Below, piece by piece: positions 5,819 to 6,827 of a DNA stretch of 6,827 bases. A program made the position numbers and the translations under genes. The notes beneath the pieces were generated by a model. It ran no database searches. It saw only the letters and a list, made by a program, of their open reading frames with translations, and was not told the origin of the DNA. The DNA comes from Psychrobacter sp. Lineage in GTDB: Bacteria; Pseudomonadota; Gammaproteobacteria; Pseudomonadales; Moraxellaceae. How positions within the stretch are numbered: the stretch's first letter is position 1; every line of letters begins with the position of its first letter. Where the stretch lies: positions 1 through 6,827 of the forward strand of contig JARIEH010000282.1 of assembly GCA_029256865.1 (NCBI GenBank). Reading direction: 5' to 3'.

Positions 5819-6827
5819 CTAACGCTTACGGCCAAATTTACGCTGTTTTTTATTACTGATTTCAGTAATAGCATGGGCGATTTCTTTGTCATCTAAACTG
5901 GCAACTTGCTGCAAGATTTGCATCATATCAGGGCTCAGTACATATTTAGCATGACTGGCAATATCATTGATACGCTGATCAAAAGTCAGCACACCAGTCT
6001 CTTCGTCTTTTTGTAGATAGTTGAGACGGATAAGTGCGTTTACAAAGCTGGTAAATAGTGAGCGGTCAAAGAAGTCTGGAATGTCATCAGCATACAGCAC
6101 AGACAAGCGCTGACCAAGTAGATGACATAGATCAACCACCTCATCCTCGGTTAAATTGCCAGAGCCTTGCTGTGCGAGTAGAGCAAGTGTCATAAAGTAA
6201 CGCTCAAGACTTTGCTCAACAGGTGCTGCCAGTACTTGAAGCTGTTGATAGCAGTTGCTATTGGCGTCAGGGACACTAAGCATGCCATTACCTAAGTCGA
6301 CAATTAAGTTATGGGCAATGAGGTTATCAACTTTTTGATTTAAGACATCCATTAAACCGTGTGAGGGATAGTATAAGAACAGCTCGCTTTGTAAGAATGG
6401 ATACATCTGGATAACGATGTCATCGAGGCGACTGCGTTTGATACGGCCATTGCGTGCGACGAGAGCTGCTAGGAATGACAGTAAAATAAAGACATGCAAA
6501 ATGTTATTACGGAAGTAGCTGAGCAATGCCGCCTGCTTACCAGCAACTTGGATAATATCGCCTAAAATATGCGGCGTACGCTCGATGAGCTTGAGCTTGA
6601 TACCATAATTAATGATTTGCTGCCGATTCATATCCGTAATGACCGTATCATCAGAGTAAGGCATCTTACGGGCGATCCCTTGATATAAGGCAATTTGCTG
6701 ACGGCAAATATCTTCATCAAGTGCTGCTTTTGGCGCTGAGAGAAGTACTAATGACAATAGCGATACGGGATTGATGACGGCAGCTTTATTGATATGCTGC
6801 ATGATTTTTACGCCGATATTATCAACC
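5819..6827 (-). CDS. plsB: Glycerol-3-phosphate 1-O-acyltransferase, C-terminal part
   Basis: The frame runs to the right edge, so the 5' part of the gene is outside the window; 335 C-terminal residues plus the stop are visible. PlsB is the inner-membrane enzyme that transfers an acyl chain from acyl-ACP or acyl-CoA to position 1 of glycerol-3-phosphate, the first step of phospholipid synthesis. The visible part matches the C-terminal region of long PlsB proteins (about 800 residues or more): INPVSLLSL (18-26 of the visible part), GDII (89-92), YFRNNILH (104-111), YPFLQSELFL (142-151), QRLSVLY (239-245) and FFDRSLF (252-258). Residues 111-125 are hydrophobic. The catalytic HX4D acyltransferase block lies upstream and cannot be checked. 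The ATG at 6802 is internal: the frame stays open upstream and the preceding residues VDNIGVKI also fit PlsB. The tail ends in a basic KKQRKFGRKR. Confidence 0.93.
   Translation of the reverse strand, partial: VDNIGVKIMQHINKAAVINPVSLLSLVLLSAPKAALDEDICRQQIALYQGIARKMPYSDDTVITDMNRQQIINYGIKLKLIERTPHILGDIIQVAGKQAALLSYFRNNILHVFILLSFLAALVARNGRIKRSRLDDIVIQMYPFLQSELFLYYPSHGLMDVLNQKVDNLIAHNLIVDLGNGMLSVPDANSNCYQQLQVLAAPVEQSLERYFMTLALLAQQGSGNLTEDEVVDLCHLLGQRLSVLYADDIPDFFDRSLFTSFVNALIRLNYLQKDEETGVLTFDQRINDIASHAKYVLSPDMMQILQQVASLDDKEIAHAITEISNKKQRKFGRKR

Noticed and set aside
5819..6802. A complete 327-residue protein starting at the ATG at 6802
   Set aside because: The frame stays open to the window edge and the sequence is the C-terminal region of PlsB, so this ATG is internal.

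Overview
The window looks like chromosomal housekeeping DNA from a gammaproteobacterium of the family Moraxellaceae, most likely Psychrobacter or a close relative. This rests on the overall character of the proteins (a canonical EttA, a PlsB-type glycerol-3-phosphate acyltransferase, a DUF1328/YtjA membrane peptide), the AT-rich intergenic DNA and the moderate GC of the genes. The genus is an inference from memory of these families, not the result of a search. I see no transposase, integrase, phage gene, tRNA, rRNA or CRISPR array.

Layout. Positions 1-179 (minus) hold the N-terminus of an exported protein with a clear signal peptide; the rest lies beyond the left edge. Positions 180-819 are gene-free, AT-rich DNA with an inverted repeat that could be an operator. 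A minus-strand terminator (820-851) closes a 434-residue saccharopine-dehydrogenase-like / trans-acting enoyl reductase gene (927-2231, minus), which has its own good sigma-70-type promoter. A second, mostly empty spacer leads to a 51-residue DUF1328 membrane peptide (2679-2834, plus).

A bidirectional terminator separates that peptide from a convergent two-gene minus-strand unit: a small GNAT-like acetyltransferase (3346-3639) followed by pterin-4a-carbinolamine dehydratase, phhB (2979-3272). A 383-bp divergent spacer then leads to ettA (4023-5684, plus), the ABC-F translational throttle. ettA converges on the 3' part of plsB (5819-6827, minus; its 5' end lies beyond the right edge), and a perfect 22-bp hairpin lies between the two.

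The genes do not form one pathway. They are independent units for membrane lipid synthesis (plsB), control of translation (ettA), pterin recycling (phhB) and a redox enzyme of unknown substrate. I found no convincing novel multi-gene system. The points most worth a second look are non-coding: the structured leader of ettA, the operator-like or Fur-like repeat at 332-364, and the long empty spacer at 180-819.
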